Below are positions 53,200 through 64,000 of a stretch of DNA of 64,000 nucleotides, one piece after another (positions within the stretch are counted from its first letter, which is position 1; every line of letters starts with the position of its first letter). The position numbers were made by a program, and so were the translations under genes. This stretch comes from Gracilariopsis chorda. Its lineage: Eukaryota > Rhodophyta > Florideophyceae > Gracilariales > Gracilariaceae. Under the pieces are notes generated by a model, which worked only from the letters and a program-made list of their open reading frames with translations, searched no databases and had not been told where the DNA came from. Location: assembly GCA_003194525.1 (NCBI GenBank), contig NBIV01000107.1:62001-126000 (forward strand), written 5' to 3'.

Positions 53200-54165
53200 T
53201 GTTATGTACCGGAAACTGTGCATTCCAGTTTATTATACCTATCTCATTATCTCACCGTGGCGCAACAAAGGAGTATTCCACATTGCGACCGGATGACTAC
53301 TGGCCGGGAATGGCGAATGACTTGTTTCAGACCGTACGGCATTATCGCACTTGTGTCTCCACAAGAGGAAGTTGCGAACGCCATCATAAGCTACTCAAGC
53401 TCTTCCTCGCACCGGGGCCGCTGGAATTCGTTGCAGTGGAGATTCTCACTCCATTCAAAAAAATGTGCCAAAAAGCGCCAGTATACTCTGGTCATTACCG
53501 ATTGGTTTACAGAGATCTGCAGAGCGGTTCCCATGAAGTTACTACGACTGCAGCCGTAGCCCAGGATTTTCTAGAAAAATGGGATTACGCGTACGAAATA
53601 CCGTTGTAATTGTTGGCCGATAACGGGAACCTATTCGTCTCGAAGTATTTCGAGGTGGTATGAGGCATACTAGGCATAAAGCACTTGAAGAATACAGTCT
53701 ATCACCTGCAAACAAACTGGCAATCCGAACGGTTCAATAAGACGCTTGTTGAACGTCTCCGCCACTCTGTGGCGGAGCACCAGACCGAGTCGCACGAGGA
53801 TGTAAAACCGTGAATCTACCCATATAATAAAATCAATTGGATGAGACAACGGGCACGAGACCCTTTGACCTGGTACTCTCATGGCATCGGTCTGGTATCA
53901 AAATAGAAACCTCTCCGACAGGCATCCCACATGGCAAACCGGAAAATGACTCCACCACGGAGGTAAAACGGTATATTCTATCACGAATTCGAGACGCCCT
54001 ATCATTCAAGCGGATGAGAACCACCCAAGCCATGCCCCAGTATAAAGGGTAATTTGATAAAACCGTACAGACGGTCCCCAGATTGAACAACGGCGATGTT
54101 GACCGACCGGAATGGATGTCGTCGGCCCCTGAAAAGCCGGTCGACAACTTTCAAAACATCACGGG
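53200..54165 (+). pseudogene. Integrase remains (element IV)
   Basis: LEFVAVEILTPF has Glu for the first catalytic Asp; LLADNGNLFVSKYF and SERFNKTLVERLRHSVAEH keep the second and third. Stops at about 53608 and 53662 and frameshifts break it. Confidence 0.8.
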
Positions 54166-54307
54166 CCATTCTTGGTCGTAACCGCTTTAGAAGACAAGGT
54201 CCTCATAAACGAGGATAAAATCGAGAACCGCGTGATCGTTGACCGCGTAGTACGGGCACCATGCCAGGCGGTTCGCCCATCGCACACGTCTAAAAACGGC
54301 CACGCCA

Positions 54308-54565
54308 TTGCTCCCTGCCCAAGGAATTCATCCAGATGGTCCATTTGCGGATGAACCTGCCATTCTACCTGTAAAGGGCTCAACGCCGCAACCCCACGCA
54401 GTCGACCAAATTATCGGTGATAGAGAGACACCAACCGGGACGCAGTACAAACTCCATTGGCTTTGGTACCAATATAACTACGATACTTACGAACCACCCT
54501 CCCACATCGCCACCACTTCGCTGCCCGTAACTGCCGCCGTAGGAAGCGTCGTCTGGAGGAAGTAG
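54308..54565 (+). pseudogene. Chromodomain remains (element IV)
   Basis: HAVDQIIGDRETPTGTQYKL, then HWLWYQYNYDTYEPPSHI, matches the chromodomain pattern of element III (RWYGYDPSGDTWKPLEHL). It follows integrase at the same place and ends at a TAG at 54563. Confidence 0.75.
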
Positions 54566-54570
54566 CGCCA

Positions 54571-54874
54571 CCTAACTAACCGCGAGAGACGAGCTCACTC
54601 TCGAAAACGGGGAAGAAGAGGCAGGTGGGAGGAACGTAAAACGGGTGGGAGGCGGAAAGTGACCATCCCCCTTCTATGATTGGTTGATTTTATGTGCACT
54701 CAATGGCGCTGCACGACAACGTGTTCGGCACGCTCCGTCGCTGTACAGAGAGCACCCAAAATAACTAGCAACCCAACTCGCTGGGTTGGGTGTGCTGAGA
54801 TTTTCCGCACAGAACAACAAGAATCACATGTTTAATGAAAGAACATTAATGGCTCCACATACTACGGGCCACAA
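54571..54874. other. Spacer after element IV chromodomain
   Basis: No ORF. A small inverted repeat, AACCCA/TGGGTT, lies near 54770-54790. Confidence 0.45.
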
Positions 54875-56234
54875 TCACCCTTCCCAAACCTGATGAGCAC
54901 CAGGGCGACCACCACACATTCTGCCTCCAGCGGAGGTTTGACTACGGGTCAATCGAGGCGGAACAGAGTGAAGGATACCATCCCGGCTAGACCCCAAATT
55001 GACCATCTCGGGCTCTAAGACGACCACACTGGGTGTGCCGGGCATGGAATCTTGGGGCATCAGCTCATCCCAATCGGTTCCAGCATTCGCAATAGCAGAC
55101 ACTATAGAGAAACCAAACGGACCATCACCAGCCAAGATGCTACTGGCACCGCTTAGAACAGCTCCCGAAGGGGGTTTACCGGAACGTTTCCTAGCCGCGT
55201 GGGCTCCAGAAGCGTTGTAGAGATTCATGATGGTCTCCTGGCCAAGACGCTAGGCTTCAGCCCGCCCGATGAGCTTATAAATGTTGAGTGGCTCCCCAGT
55301 CGGTGGTCTTTGCGTCCCGGGCGGTTAATGACGCGCGATGGCAACAGCAAAGGTATCCCGGCGTCCATCGCGGTCTCTGGATCAAAAGCCTCTGCCTCCA
55401 TGAGGCAATGGCTATTCATCTCCAAACTACAGATAGTATGGGTACGAATACTCTGCATGAGATTCATCTGGGATTCCGCGGTACGACGAAGGATCTGTCC
55501 GCTATGATGCACGCGACAAATCCAGGTACCGGCGGAAAAAAGGGCATCACTAAGCGAGTCGGGAGCAAGCTCCCCAAATGACTCACAGAACTTACGAAGG
55601 GCAGCAAAAGCCTCCCCAATCTCGGGTTCCATACCGAGCGGGTCAATCTGAGACCCTGCCTCAACACGCCGGCGAGCTGACGCTGGCGTGGAAGTAGGCG
55701 CAGGAACATGAAGCAAGCACAGCCCAGTTGGAGCCCATGACGCAGCTGGAAACGGCCCCAAACAGTCTGCAGTCGATTGAATGCTCGGGCAAAGACCACG
55801 AACCACGTTGGAAGTGGCATCAGTGATGTTGGTGCTCAAGTACACGCCCGTGAATCAATCCAGACCCTTAATCTCTTTCCAGACCACACGGCGATTAGTA
55901 GGCAATAACTGACGGGTAAACGGACTGCTATTACTGTGAGTGGGCATCGTGGGGAACGAATCCGTGCAGAAGTCGTAATACAAGAAGCCAGGAGTACAAG
56001 ACCAGTCGGTCTCCAAAGAGTAGCGGAAAAGCATTTCAGCGTCATCGGGCCGAAACGTCGACCCACGGAGGATGCTTTGAACCCCATCTGGCGGATGAGG
56101 TCAACCAATGCGCCTAGTGACGGACACAAACGACCGTAGTCCGGACAATCATCAGATGTATACAACCGAGCGTCCGGTGCACGTGTGAAAATAGTCACCC
56201 CATCCATATTGACGTCATCGACGAACTGATTCAT
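54875..56234 (-). pseudogene. Antisense ORFs of element IV
   Basis: Three ORFs on the strand opposite pol: 56234-55836, 55845-55225 and 55228-54875. The coding frame of 55845-55225 extends upstream across one TGA (about 55858) into another long open stretch (RPDDAEMLFRYSLETDWS). Position and direction are the same as the antisense ORFs of elements I and III. Protein likeness to them is at best weak, so common origin is not shown. No family recognised. Confidence 0.5.
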
Positions 56235-56687
56235 GCATAAGTTCCCCTTTCCAGGGAAGAGACGTGTTGTGTGTCCTTCTTCGGTCTATTAACAGACACT
56301 GCCACTCATCCTGTTGCCGGAATTGCGCTGGGTGGTACAAGTTTGGATACGACCCCAAGATGATTGTCTCGGAGACATACATTGGAGAAGGCACAAAGCG
56401 CATAATCTACCGCAGAAATAGGGCAGAAAACCTCAATATTTTGCCCTACAACACAACTCTGACCAAGAAGTACCACTCCCATATCAAATTAGATCGCACG
56501 CAGGGTGGGGCGCAATGGCCTATCTGATGAAATAAGCGTTTAGGCAGCACAAAGTACAGGAGTTGATGGTCAATGTGAGTGGTGCTAATAAGACAGTCAC
56601 GCAAAAAGAGCAGGAACAAGAGGCGCAGGTTCAGAATGGCACTCATGCATACATACAGGCACATATAATGGGCGCTGTGAACGCAGA

Positions 56688-59010
56688 TTGGAGAATCTTT
56701 TAGTTTCGCCACGTGCGCATCATATGAAAAGTAGAGCTACTGACCATTCGCTTGGAAGGAGATCGCACGTTTCTGCTCAGAGGTACAAACCAGCTCGTTT
56801 CTGCATCAAAGACGTCTACGCTGGAGAGCTACTTGAACGGCCCGAAGCATATGCAAACCTCGACTACCTTTCTTATTCTGAAAAGATTTGTTTGTATCGC
56901 ACGCATCATGCACTTACGCTTACTCAAAACAACGGAGACAGCACTCAGGTGCCCACAGACGACTGCGATCCGCCCATGTACGCCGTAGCGCACACGGAAG
57001 ACGAGCAGAGCTTCGCAAGGCTCAAAAGTGTGTCAGCGTCCGGCATTGAGATGTTTGCTGTTCGCTTTCTGCTCATGAATCACGGCTCGAGATATTATGA
57101 AGACGCAAGAATTTTCAACGGACAGCAGTATTGAGCGTATGGTGAAACAGCGATTGCAAGCGGACTCCTCGTGGATGGAACCGAATTTGATATTGCGTTC
57201 CAACAAGCAGTGCAGATCTACAGCACGCCTTCCACTCTATGGCATCTGGTTGGTACATTATACCAGCAAATCGCAGACCCAGAGAAAATGGCTGTCGACA
57301 ACTGGGAGGCGTTATGTAGCGACATACATACAGGCGATGAGCAGCAACGGAAGCAAGAAATGTATTGAAGTGTGGTGAGGATCTCATACTGGCACGGTGA
57401 AAGAGGTCTTTCATGATCACAGATTCTTCTCCCAACACCTACAGTACGATGATGCAGCATTGACTGAGACGAATCTAGCTACAACAACTCGAGACGCGCT
57501 CGTGCTGCGAAATGCATTATCCTTGCGGTCAAGGTGTGCCACGTTTAAAACTCGCCAAAGACAAGTCATTGACACCGTCATTGTCGCAATGCAGCAACGA
57601 CAAGCGCTGCGAGAGCAAAAGAGTACTCTGAGAAAGGTGGTCTTTGTGCAAGGACCCGCAGGAACCGGAAGGAGACACGCGTTTAACCTTCACGATATCA
57701 CCGAGTCAGAAGGAATGCTCGCTGAAATCGCTGCTACAATGGGCATCGCAGCATCCTTGTAAGAAGGTGTTCGCAGTTTAAATAGCTTGCTCGGACTAGC
57801 TGGAGCAGATGAAAACAACGCAAGCACCAGCATAGCTACTTGGTCCAGATACGGCCCCCGATCTCAACCTGCGGAACTGCTTCGCAAATTACAATTGATC
57901 TTCATTGATGAGAAGTCCAAGCTTTCAGGAAAGCTTTTCGAACTCTTCGAGGCGTTGCTCAAAGATCTTCGCTGCAGTGTAATGGAAACCCGCCTTCGTT
58001 TGGGGACGTACCGACCGTTCTATCTGGCGACTACTCACAGCTCCTTCCTGTTGTGCCACAGGTGTAAATGAAGGCTGAGCCCAGTTGAAATGGGTGACGA
58101 TTGTACAAAAACGTTTCCAACAACTTACCGTGGAAGAGTGATCTGTGGACATTGTGCTTGGTTCAAGTGCTGTATCTCACCGAACAAGTACCAAGACGAT
58201 GACCTGGCATTGAGGTCCCTGTTATGTTCTATTGCACGCAAAACCATGTCCAACCACGCTTCACTACCCCTCAGAACCACCGGCGAGTTGCCAAATGTTC
58301 ATCAATTCCTGTGGAAGTGGCTCATAACAAGACGAAAAGAGAATACGGATCTCAGGAAAATGCTCATCGCATCCACAAAGCAGTTGGTCGACGAGCCCAA
58401 TGCGGCAGCGCTGGATCTGTTTCCTGGTGGAGGCTTCACTCTTCCGTCCGCTTCGAAGGTACAAACTCAAGGCGGAGAGAGCTCAGAGCGCGACGTCAAC
58501 AATGCTTTTGTTCCCGAGTTTGCATACCAGTATGCACCTACTAGAGTACCACATCATGACGTGGACTTAAAGATTGGTGTGCCAGTTACGGTCATTTGAA
58601 ACTTGTTGCATCCTGCTGTGGTCAATGGAAAGCGGTTCGTGGTCCTTCTTTTCGATCAGTTTACGATGAATGTGGCTCAATTTGACGGGAACGTACAGGT
58701 GCTGCAAGGACGGCACCTGAATCGTATCGACTTCGAGTTCTTTTTTGCAGACAATCGCATGGTTCCTAGGCATTTTCCCATTCTTCTCGCGTTTGCAGCT
58801 ACCATTCAAAAAGGACAGGGAATGACCTTGGATGGCTTAGATCTGGATATGAGATCCAAAAGTTTCTGCGCCGGTCAGTCGAACGTGGCATTGCCACGTG
58901 TTCGAAGGAATGATCGTGTGCTTCTTCTGCATGACCCACAATTTACAGCTCAGAATGCACAAACCATTCATCTCATGTTCGTGCCCATTGGAAACCCAGT
59001 GCTGCATTAA
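56688..59010 (+). pseudogene. PIF1-like helicase of Helitron type, decayed
   Basis: The N-terminal part (56688-57368) has EMFAVRFLLMNHGSRYYEDARIFNG and, after a TGA at 57132, SGLLVDGTEFDIAFQQAV, the typical pre-helicase block. The helicase follows in another frame from 57397: TRQRQVIDTVIVAMQQR, a Walker A GPAGTGRR (normal GPAGTGKT, so the Lys is lost), a Walker B LIFIDEKSKLSGKLF, and the C-terminal QGMTLDGLDLDM and GQSNVALPRVRR blocks. In-frame stops at 57760, 58069 and 58597. No Rep (HUH) domain is visible, so a full Helitron is not proved. Confidence 0.82.
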
Positions 59011-59231
59011 GCCATTCAGTTCTGCATCCCCCCGCAAACACAATCATATCTATGCGCATTTCCTTGCTTGAACAAAACTACTTGCTTTTCTACTTTTCTT
59101 TTCCACCGCTTTTCTTCACTCTTCTACTGCGGCGCACAGTGCCACCCGTGGCCGAATGCCGCTTCCTCTTGTTCTTTTCTCTCTCCCCTTAAGCATTTGT
59201 TCATGTATGAGGGGGGTGTTATTGATTGATT

Positions 59232-59307
59232 GGAGGCGTTGTGCCAAAAAACCGCCTTGCGTACCTCTTTACGCTTGTCCAAACCGGTGATTTGGCGCAA
59301 CGCCTCC
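59232..59307. repeat. 76-bp inverted repeat, copy 1
   Basis: Arms GGAGGCGTTGTGCCAAA and TTTGGCGCAACGCCTCC pair over 16 of 17 positions around about 42 bases. It is part of a longer direct repeat (about 59160-59340) shared with copy 2. Confidence 0.85.
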
Positions 59308-59691
59308 CTACCACCTAAAAAAATTCAACAGCAGCAGCAAAGCTGACTGCTTAGTGGCTCGCACTCTCATAATGACTGCAGTGCCAGCCAGCTACAGAAG
59401 GCAACGTGTCACGCTTCACCCTCATTGGTCAGCACTGCAGTCAATTTAGGCACATATAGACCAAAACCTACTGCTCTAGCTACTGTATGCGCCGCGGCGC
59501 CAGGGGGCTGTAAGAGCGCTATTGCAAGCGTAAGCGAGCAAAGTGCTCAGAATGCTTCCGAACCCTACTTAATCAACAAAGCCACAAAAACGAGGCGATG
59601 CGCAGCTTTGCCCGCGACCGAAGGCTGTCTCTACTCTTCTCTCCACTCTTAAGCATTTCTTCATGTATCAAGAGGATGTTCTTGATTGATT

Positions 59692-59767
59692 GGAGGCGTT
59701 GCTCTAATAAACCACCTTGCATGCCCCTTTACACGCATGCAAAACTCTCATTTGGCTCAGCGCCTCC
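59692..59767. repeat. 76-bp inverted repeat, copy 2
   Basis: Exactly the same length as copy 1 and the same GGAGGCG...CGCCTCC ends, with inner arms diverged. Shared flanks include AAGCATTT.TTCATGTAT before and a CAG-rich CAGCAGCAGCA stretch after. A (CAG)n run lies at 59787-59811. Confidence 0.85.
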
Positions 59768-59811
59768 CAAACATTTAAAAAAATCAGCAGCAGCAACAGC
59801 AGCAGCAGCAG

Positions 59812-61585
59812 AAAAACATGCAATGCGTTAATTGCTTCTGCAGGTAGACTGCCTGCTTGCTGTTGAGTGGCTGGCACTTCAAAATTTTCTACCATGCCAG
59901 CCGCTCATAAGCAGGCAAATTTTGCTACATGGCTTAAGCGATAATCCGCTCTTTAGTGCAGCTGCACAATGCACCGGATATGTGAGTTAAGTGCCACTGA
60001 AATACACTCTCGGCGACGCGGCCCTCATTGGTCTGCAGGCCGTTTGCGAACGTTAGCGAGCAAATGCGCCGTGCAGATCACCCAAAGTCACCCTTATTCT
60101 GCAGCGCGCAGCGCCGGCCGTGGCCGAATACCACTTCTACTTTTTGCTGCTACCAACCGTCTCTGTTGCGGTTCCTTGTGTCCCCTGCATCGCAGCACCA
60201 AAGCCGAGCACAGAAAACCACGTCATTCTTCACGTCACAACTCTATTATTGCACGAACATTACATTCGAATCTCCACAAACTCTTGTAAGATACTGCCCA
60301 ACTTTTTTCATTCCCTCCGGACACCTTTCCTATGATAAACAAATCCTTTGACCTGAAATCTGCTATTCACACTAAAATGTCAAACCCATAACGAGCTTTT
60401 AATCGATGAGTCTCCAAAGGAATAACAGCCTCAAACTTTTCCCTCCCTCCTCTGCAATATGGAGGATATCTTGACCACGACCTTCTCTGGATACGCTTCC
60501 TCTTCTCATTTCTTTAAGACATATGTTACATATCATCTCCCAGCTAACTGCGCCATGAACTTATTCAGACGCTTGGTAATCCCAGCGACTACGCTCCCTT
60601 TCCTTACAAGCTACATGCTTCCAGGGCCGAATACGTTAAACGCCTGTCACCTACGCAGAACGGTAGGATGTTTCACTGCTCCATCATTGAAGCAAAACAA
60701 TCTGCTTCTCATCAAGCTGATCCAAAATTGACGATAACGCTATTAGCAGAATTGAAATATCTCAACGAACACAGGATCTTCTCTTGAACACGCGTTCAAA
60801 ACGACCTGCTACCAGATATTCCCTACACATCACTCCCCGATCCTAGTCTGTTTGACAAAATAGCGTTACTGGACGGACATGGCTCAAGCATCTACTTAGA
60901 TGTAGCCGATATGTTTCACAACATCTTCCTATAACCCTTGCTCTCAGACCTCTTATCATGGACCCCAATTTCCTTCTCAGAAGTCTCTGAATCTCTCAAG
61001 ACTGACCTTAGTCAACAATTCTGGAACCTTTCTACCACCGACTGTCTCCTACGCCCGTGTCAGATAAACATGCCCATGGTTTCAAATGGATCGTTTATAT
61101 ATCCCACTTTTTCACAAGCAATCGTCTTCACCAATCAGACAACATCTTCTGCAAGTCCTGAATATCTCCCAGTTCTGCATTCGTCCTGAACCCCACTCTC
61201 CACTAATTTGGTCCTTTCAATCTTGACTATGAACGTCCGTTGCTGTTTCACATTATCAACGATATAACCGTCCTGGCTAGTGACTGGGACTTTGAAGCCC
61301 TATTATGCCTGTAGAATATAATGCGAACAATCTTGCACTCGAACAACCTTTCCATCAAAATATCCAAGTCCTGTCATCCATACGCCGTTTTCGAGTACTC
61401 TGTCACAGTTTTTGGCTGCTAAATCACTCTGACATACCGCACTATCCAACCAAGCCCGGAAAAATTACTGAAAGCCTGCCAACAACTCAGACAAGTCCTA
61501 TAATCTCACTTTGTATCATACGACAAATGAAGATCGTTCTTAAGCAAGCTTATTCGGTTATTAATCATAAAACTCCCATTAATTG
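59812..61585. other. No gene recognised
   Basis: Pieces of the 59.1-59.8 kb sequence recur in another order: GCGCACAGTGCCACCCGTGG at about 59132 against GCGCGCAGCGCCGGCCGTGG at about 60105, and CCCTCATTGGTC at about 59420 and 60021. Otherwise only short ORFs. Confidence 0.5.
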
Positions 61586-61760
61586 CAAGCAACGAAAAAG
61601 GCTTGCCCCTCACCCTTCTGATGTGATGGGGCAAGAGGCCAGCTTTTATCTACTTTGGCCCTCTGGCGAGATCGTCGGACGGACAAATAGATGCCTTTGT
61701 ACTGTATGAACTGGCGTGCCATGCACGCAATGTACTACGTTCATAGCCGTGTTTATTCGT
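61586..61760 (+). repeat. Hairpin-rich repeat, copy 3 (diverged)
   Basis: Starts TTGCAAGCAACGAAAAAGGC and keeps all three stems with changed bases: CTTGCCCC...TGGGGCAAG, CCCTCTGGC/GTCGGACGG around GAGATC, and GGCGTGC/GCACGC around CAT. Same orientation as copies 1 and 2. The poly(A)-like string is decayed. Confidence 0.6.
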
Positions 61761-61823
61761 TTCCAAAAACTATAGGGTCGCACAATAAAGTGTTGAGTCT
61801 CTGCCATGACGTCGTTACATGGC

Positions 61824-61895
61824 CGGACACTATGACTTTTTTCAAAGGTTGTAGTACAACCTTTGAAAAGAGTCAGTCGTTGTAAAGCGTGTCCG
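61824..61895. repeat. Long stem-loop
   Basis: Inner arms 61834-61852 and 61856-61874 pair over 19 bases (one G-U) around a 3-base loop AGT; outer arms CGGACAC/GTGTCCG extend the structure. A fold-back element or structured RNA. It lies about 60 bases beyond hairpin repeat copy 3. Confidence 0.8.
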
Positions 61896-62169
61896 ACTTT
61901 GAGCCACTGCCCCGAAGAATATTCAGAAGAGATACACTTCATACAATGTTTCTGGTCAGTAAGTAGATCAAAGCTAACTTACCAATGTACAAATTTGAAT
62001 CCATCGACGGAGGTTTGTGGTTGGCGAACAGGCGTAGAAATCACACCTGCTACTGACATAACGGCCAACGAAAGGGCGAGTAAAATTCAACTCAAGCTAA
62101 TTATAAAATATTTAAGTACCTCGAGTGCGCCGCAGGTGTAGATTAATGCGCGAGCCTTTGGTCGTGCAA

Positions 62170-63950
62170 AACATTGTATGCAACTCAAGCCGCCAGTTCT
62201 CCCTGCAATCTCTTTTTATCAGTTGTTCTCTCTCACACGCTTCTTGTTTTTCTCTTTCCGCTCTCGCCACCCAAACCCATATGTCACCGTTTTGATTGGA
62301 TTGTGCGCACTATGTCCTCAGGCCCAAATTTATCTCCATCGGAAACGTCTTCTCAAAGCTTCAAAAGACGTAGAGGACGAAAGAAAAGTTGGTGGATCAC
62401 GGAATGTTTCGTGCAAGAATTTCATTGAGACTCTTCCGGTTCCGGTGTTTGGATGTAGATATACTGCAAAGCCTGCGTTTATCTGCATTACGCATCACAA
62501 CTGAATGCAACGCAGCTAGAAAAGCATGTGTTGCATTGCAGTAACACAGCTAAGCAAACCAAGGAGAGTTTTCTTTCGGAGAATGATCATTACGCAGATC
62601 ATTATCGGAAGTTAAGATGCTTTGCTACGGTTTACGGAGTTCGGGAAACCCCCAACAAAACACTGCGAAGACGGAGCAACAGCGCGGTTCACACTCCTCA
62701 AAAGAATGTACGGAAATCGGAAAAAGTGAGGTAGGTGAAGTTAGCACCGACAGTTTGGACTCGTATGAGAAGCATTCAAGAATCTGAGAACTTTTAACTT
62801 CAGTTATTGTTAACCACATGCTACTTTTCTCTATCGTCAGCAAAGAAGAAAGTAAGAACGAGCTCTAAATGTTTCTGAAGCTCTTGAATCCTTCTTATTG
62901 GGATAACATTCCGATCGTTAGTGGAATGGCCTCCAAAACTCTAGATGCCTACTATCAGCAGCTTTTAACCTGTGCTAAGGATTCAACTATTGCGGGCTTG
63001 CAACACAGCATTGGCACATTACTTTAGAAGGGTGGAAAGACGAACAGCAAGCAAGTGTCTTCAATGTTCTGCTGTCGATCACCGGAGTCAACCGTATCAG
63101 AAATAATTTCTTCCTGTTCTACATATATACGGGTTTGGAACATTGCAATGCTTCATTTTGTGCGCATATTGTGGCGGAGACCATGAAGGAAGTCGGAAAC
63201 ATGAAACCTATATGCGGTGTGATGAGCGATAGAATCGGCGCATGCGAAGTTGCAAAAGGAATGCTTGCAGCTCGTTTGAATTCGATGATCAGTTTCCATG
63301 ATCAAACCCATTTGGCAAACTTGCTAATGCAGGATATTGGGAGTTTGCAGTTGATGAAAGAAGATTTAGATTTGATATCAACGCTGGTCACGAATCTGCG
63401 AAACCGTCTAAAGCGTTATTTTAGGTTTAAGGACATGAAGGAAGAGTATAACGCAGAGTTGCGAAGCAGTGGGTACCAATCAACAACAAAGGAATTTGGT
63501 GCATATTTGCGAGTGTGTCCGCCACGAACTGCAATACTGCCAGTCCAGATGGCTACTAAGACGTTTGCCAGCTCAGAAGGTATGCTATAATCTTTTTTAC
63601 CCGGCCATACTATCTATCGCAAACTCGTGGGTTGCTAGGACTTTGCAATAGATCTGTTTGGAGCTCCCAACAATGAGAGAAGAATGTTTTTTGAGAGTTC
63701 GGTTGGGGACGACGCGCTTTATGATAGATTTCTAGATGCATATCACGCGCTGAGACTTGTGCGCCAGTACTTGAGATTCTCCGGCAACGATGCAAGTTTC
63801 ATTTCAGAGGTGCTGTCAGTCAGTCTTCCACTCCGCCGACAGCTAATGAACTGCCTACCACACCTTTTTTTACCCCAGACAGAAAGGGACAATTGTTGCA
63901 GGTCTTTGAAGACGGCTTCTCTGCCACAAGGCGATGGATCTCGCTGTTAA
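62170..63950 (+). pseudogene. hAT transposase remains with BED zinc finger
   Basis: A BED-type finger is readable at 62464-62540: YCKACVYLHYASQLNATQLEKHVLHC, shortened here to its ligands CX2C and HX3C. Then FLKLLNPSYWDNIPIVSG and EGWKDEQQASVFNVLLS, and at 63135-63590 the core: VMSDRIGACEVAKGMLAARL and FHDQTHLANLLMQDIG, the hAT pattern around the second catalytic Asp and the C/H-x-L block. Further pieces follow to the window edge. Several frameshifts and stops; probably truncated by the window end. Terminal repeats not found. Confidence 0.75.
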
Positions 63951-64000
63951 TAACACTGCATTATGTTGCATACGCTATTGACATTCGTAGCGCTCGCGAA

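Larger units (their letters stand above)
48435..54570 (+). mobile_element. Element IV: diverged chromovirus, truncated and decayed
   Basis: A cousin of elements I and III: gag (48435-50447), frameshift site, protease, RT, RNase H, integrase and chromodomain on the + strand, followed by antisense ORFs to 56234. Its left end is cut by the element III LTR and no LTR of its own is recognisable. All enzymes show frameshifts and lost catalytic residues, so it is the oldest of the three. Confidence 0.85.

Noticed and set aside
10750-57134. Stop-codon reassignment, because TGA interrupts several ORFs (10750, 38156, 46843, 57132)
   Set aside because: TAA and TAG stops interrupt the elements too, catalytic residues are lost in the same copies, and the host genes end in normal stops. 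Decay explains the pattern.
59110-60140. CRISPR-like array of repeats
   Set aside because: Spacing is irregular, the repeats are long and diverged, there are only two copies, and the context is eukaryotic.

Overview
This is a window of nuclear DNA from a eukaryote, probably an alga or another protist. Three ordinary cellular genes sit in a sea of nested, mostly decayed transposable elements. The eukaryotic call rests on a mitochondrial-type Sam50/Omp85 gene, a zinc-finger gene with three short GT-AG introns, a Mediator Med8-like gene, and LTR, non-LTR, PIF1-helicase and hAT elements. Base composition is mixed, near-balanced in most elements and very GC-rich around 17.2-20.2 kb. Compact genes with few introns between retrotransposon blocks would suit a red alga, but the species cannot be fixed from the sequence.

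Layout. 1-8.95 kb: element I, a decayed Ty3/gypsy chromovirus on the + strand that runs off the left edge and ends in a 796-bp LTR. 9.85-16.74 kb: element II, a second gypsy-type element on the - strand, flanked by two hairpin-rich repeats; it carries a + strand ORF whose first residues copy the histone H3 tail. 17.29-21.43 kb: the host gene island (Sam50, a four-finger C2H2 protein, Med8-like). 21.4-27.2 kb: mostly featureless, with a small hypothetical ORF, a non-LTR fragment and a miRNA-like fold-back. 27.2-31.7 kb: a nearly intact non-LTR retrotransposon on the - strand, head-to-head with a short truncated + strand relative. 33.2-37.0 kb: an old gypsy pol split by a solo LTR, itself split by a younger solo LTR with a 5-bp target duplication. 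36.99-48.43 kb: element III, the complete reference copy of the element I family on the - strand, with two LTRs, PPT, PBS, gag, pro-pol and chromodomain. 48.44-56.23 kb: element IV, a diverged + strand cousin. 56.7-59.0 kb: a PIF1-like helicase of Helitron type, decayed. 59.1-62 kb: structured repeats. 62.2-64 kb: a decayed hAT transposase.

Two shared designs stand out. First, elements I, III and IV all end gag with a shift-prone heptamer (GGGAAAC or GGAAAAC) directly abutting the TAA stop. The -1 frame is open and starts with Gly-Lys-Leu in all three, so pro-pol is very probably made by -1 ribosomal frameshifting. Second, elements I and III carry a long ORF on the strand opposite pol, between the chromodomain and the 3' LTR. 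It is conserved at protein level between the two copies and in element III is followed by its own AATAAA. Element IV has antisense ORFs in the same place, and element II has the H3-mimic ORF in the matching position. These antisense accessory genes are the best candidates for undescribed biology here.
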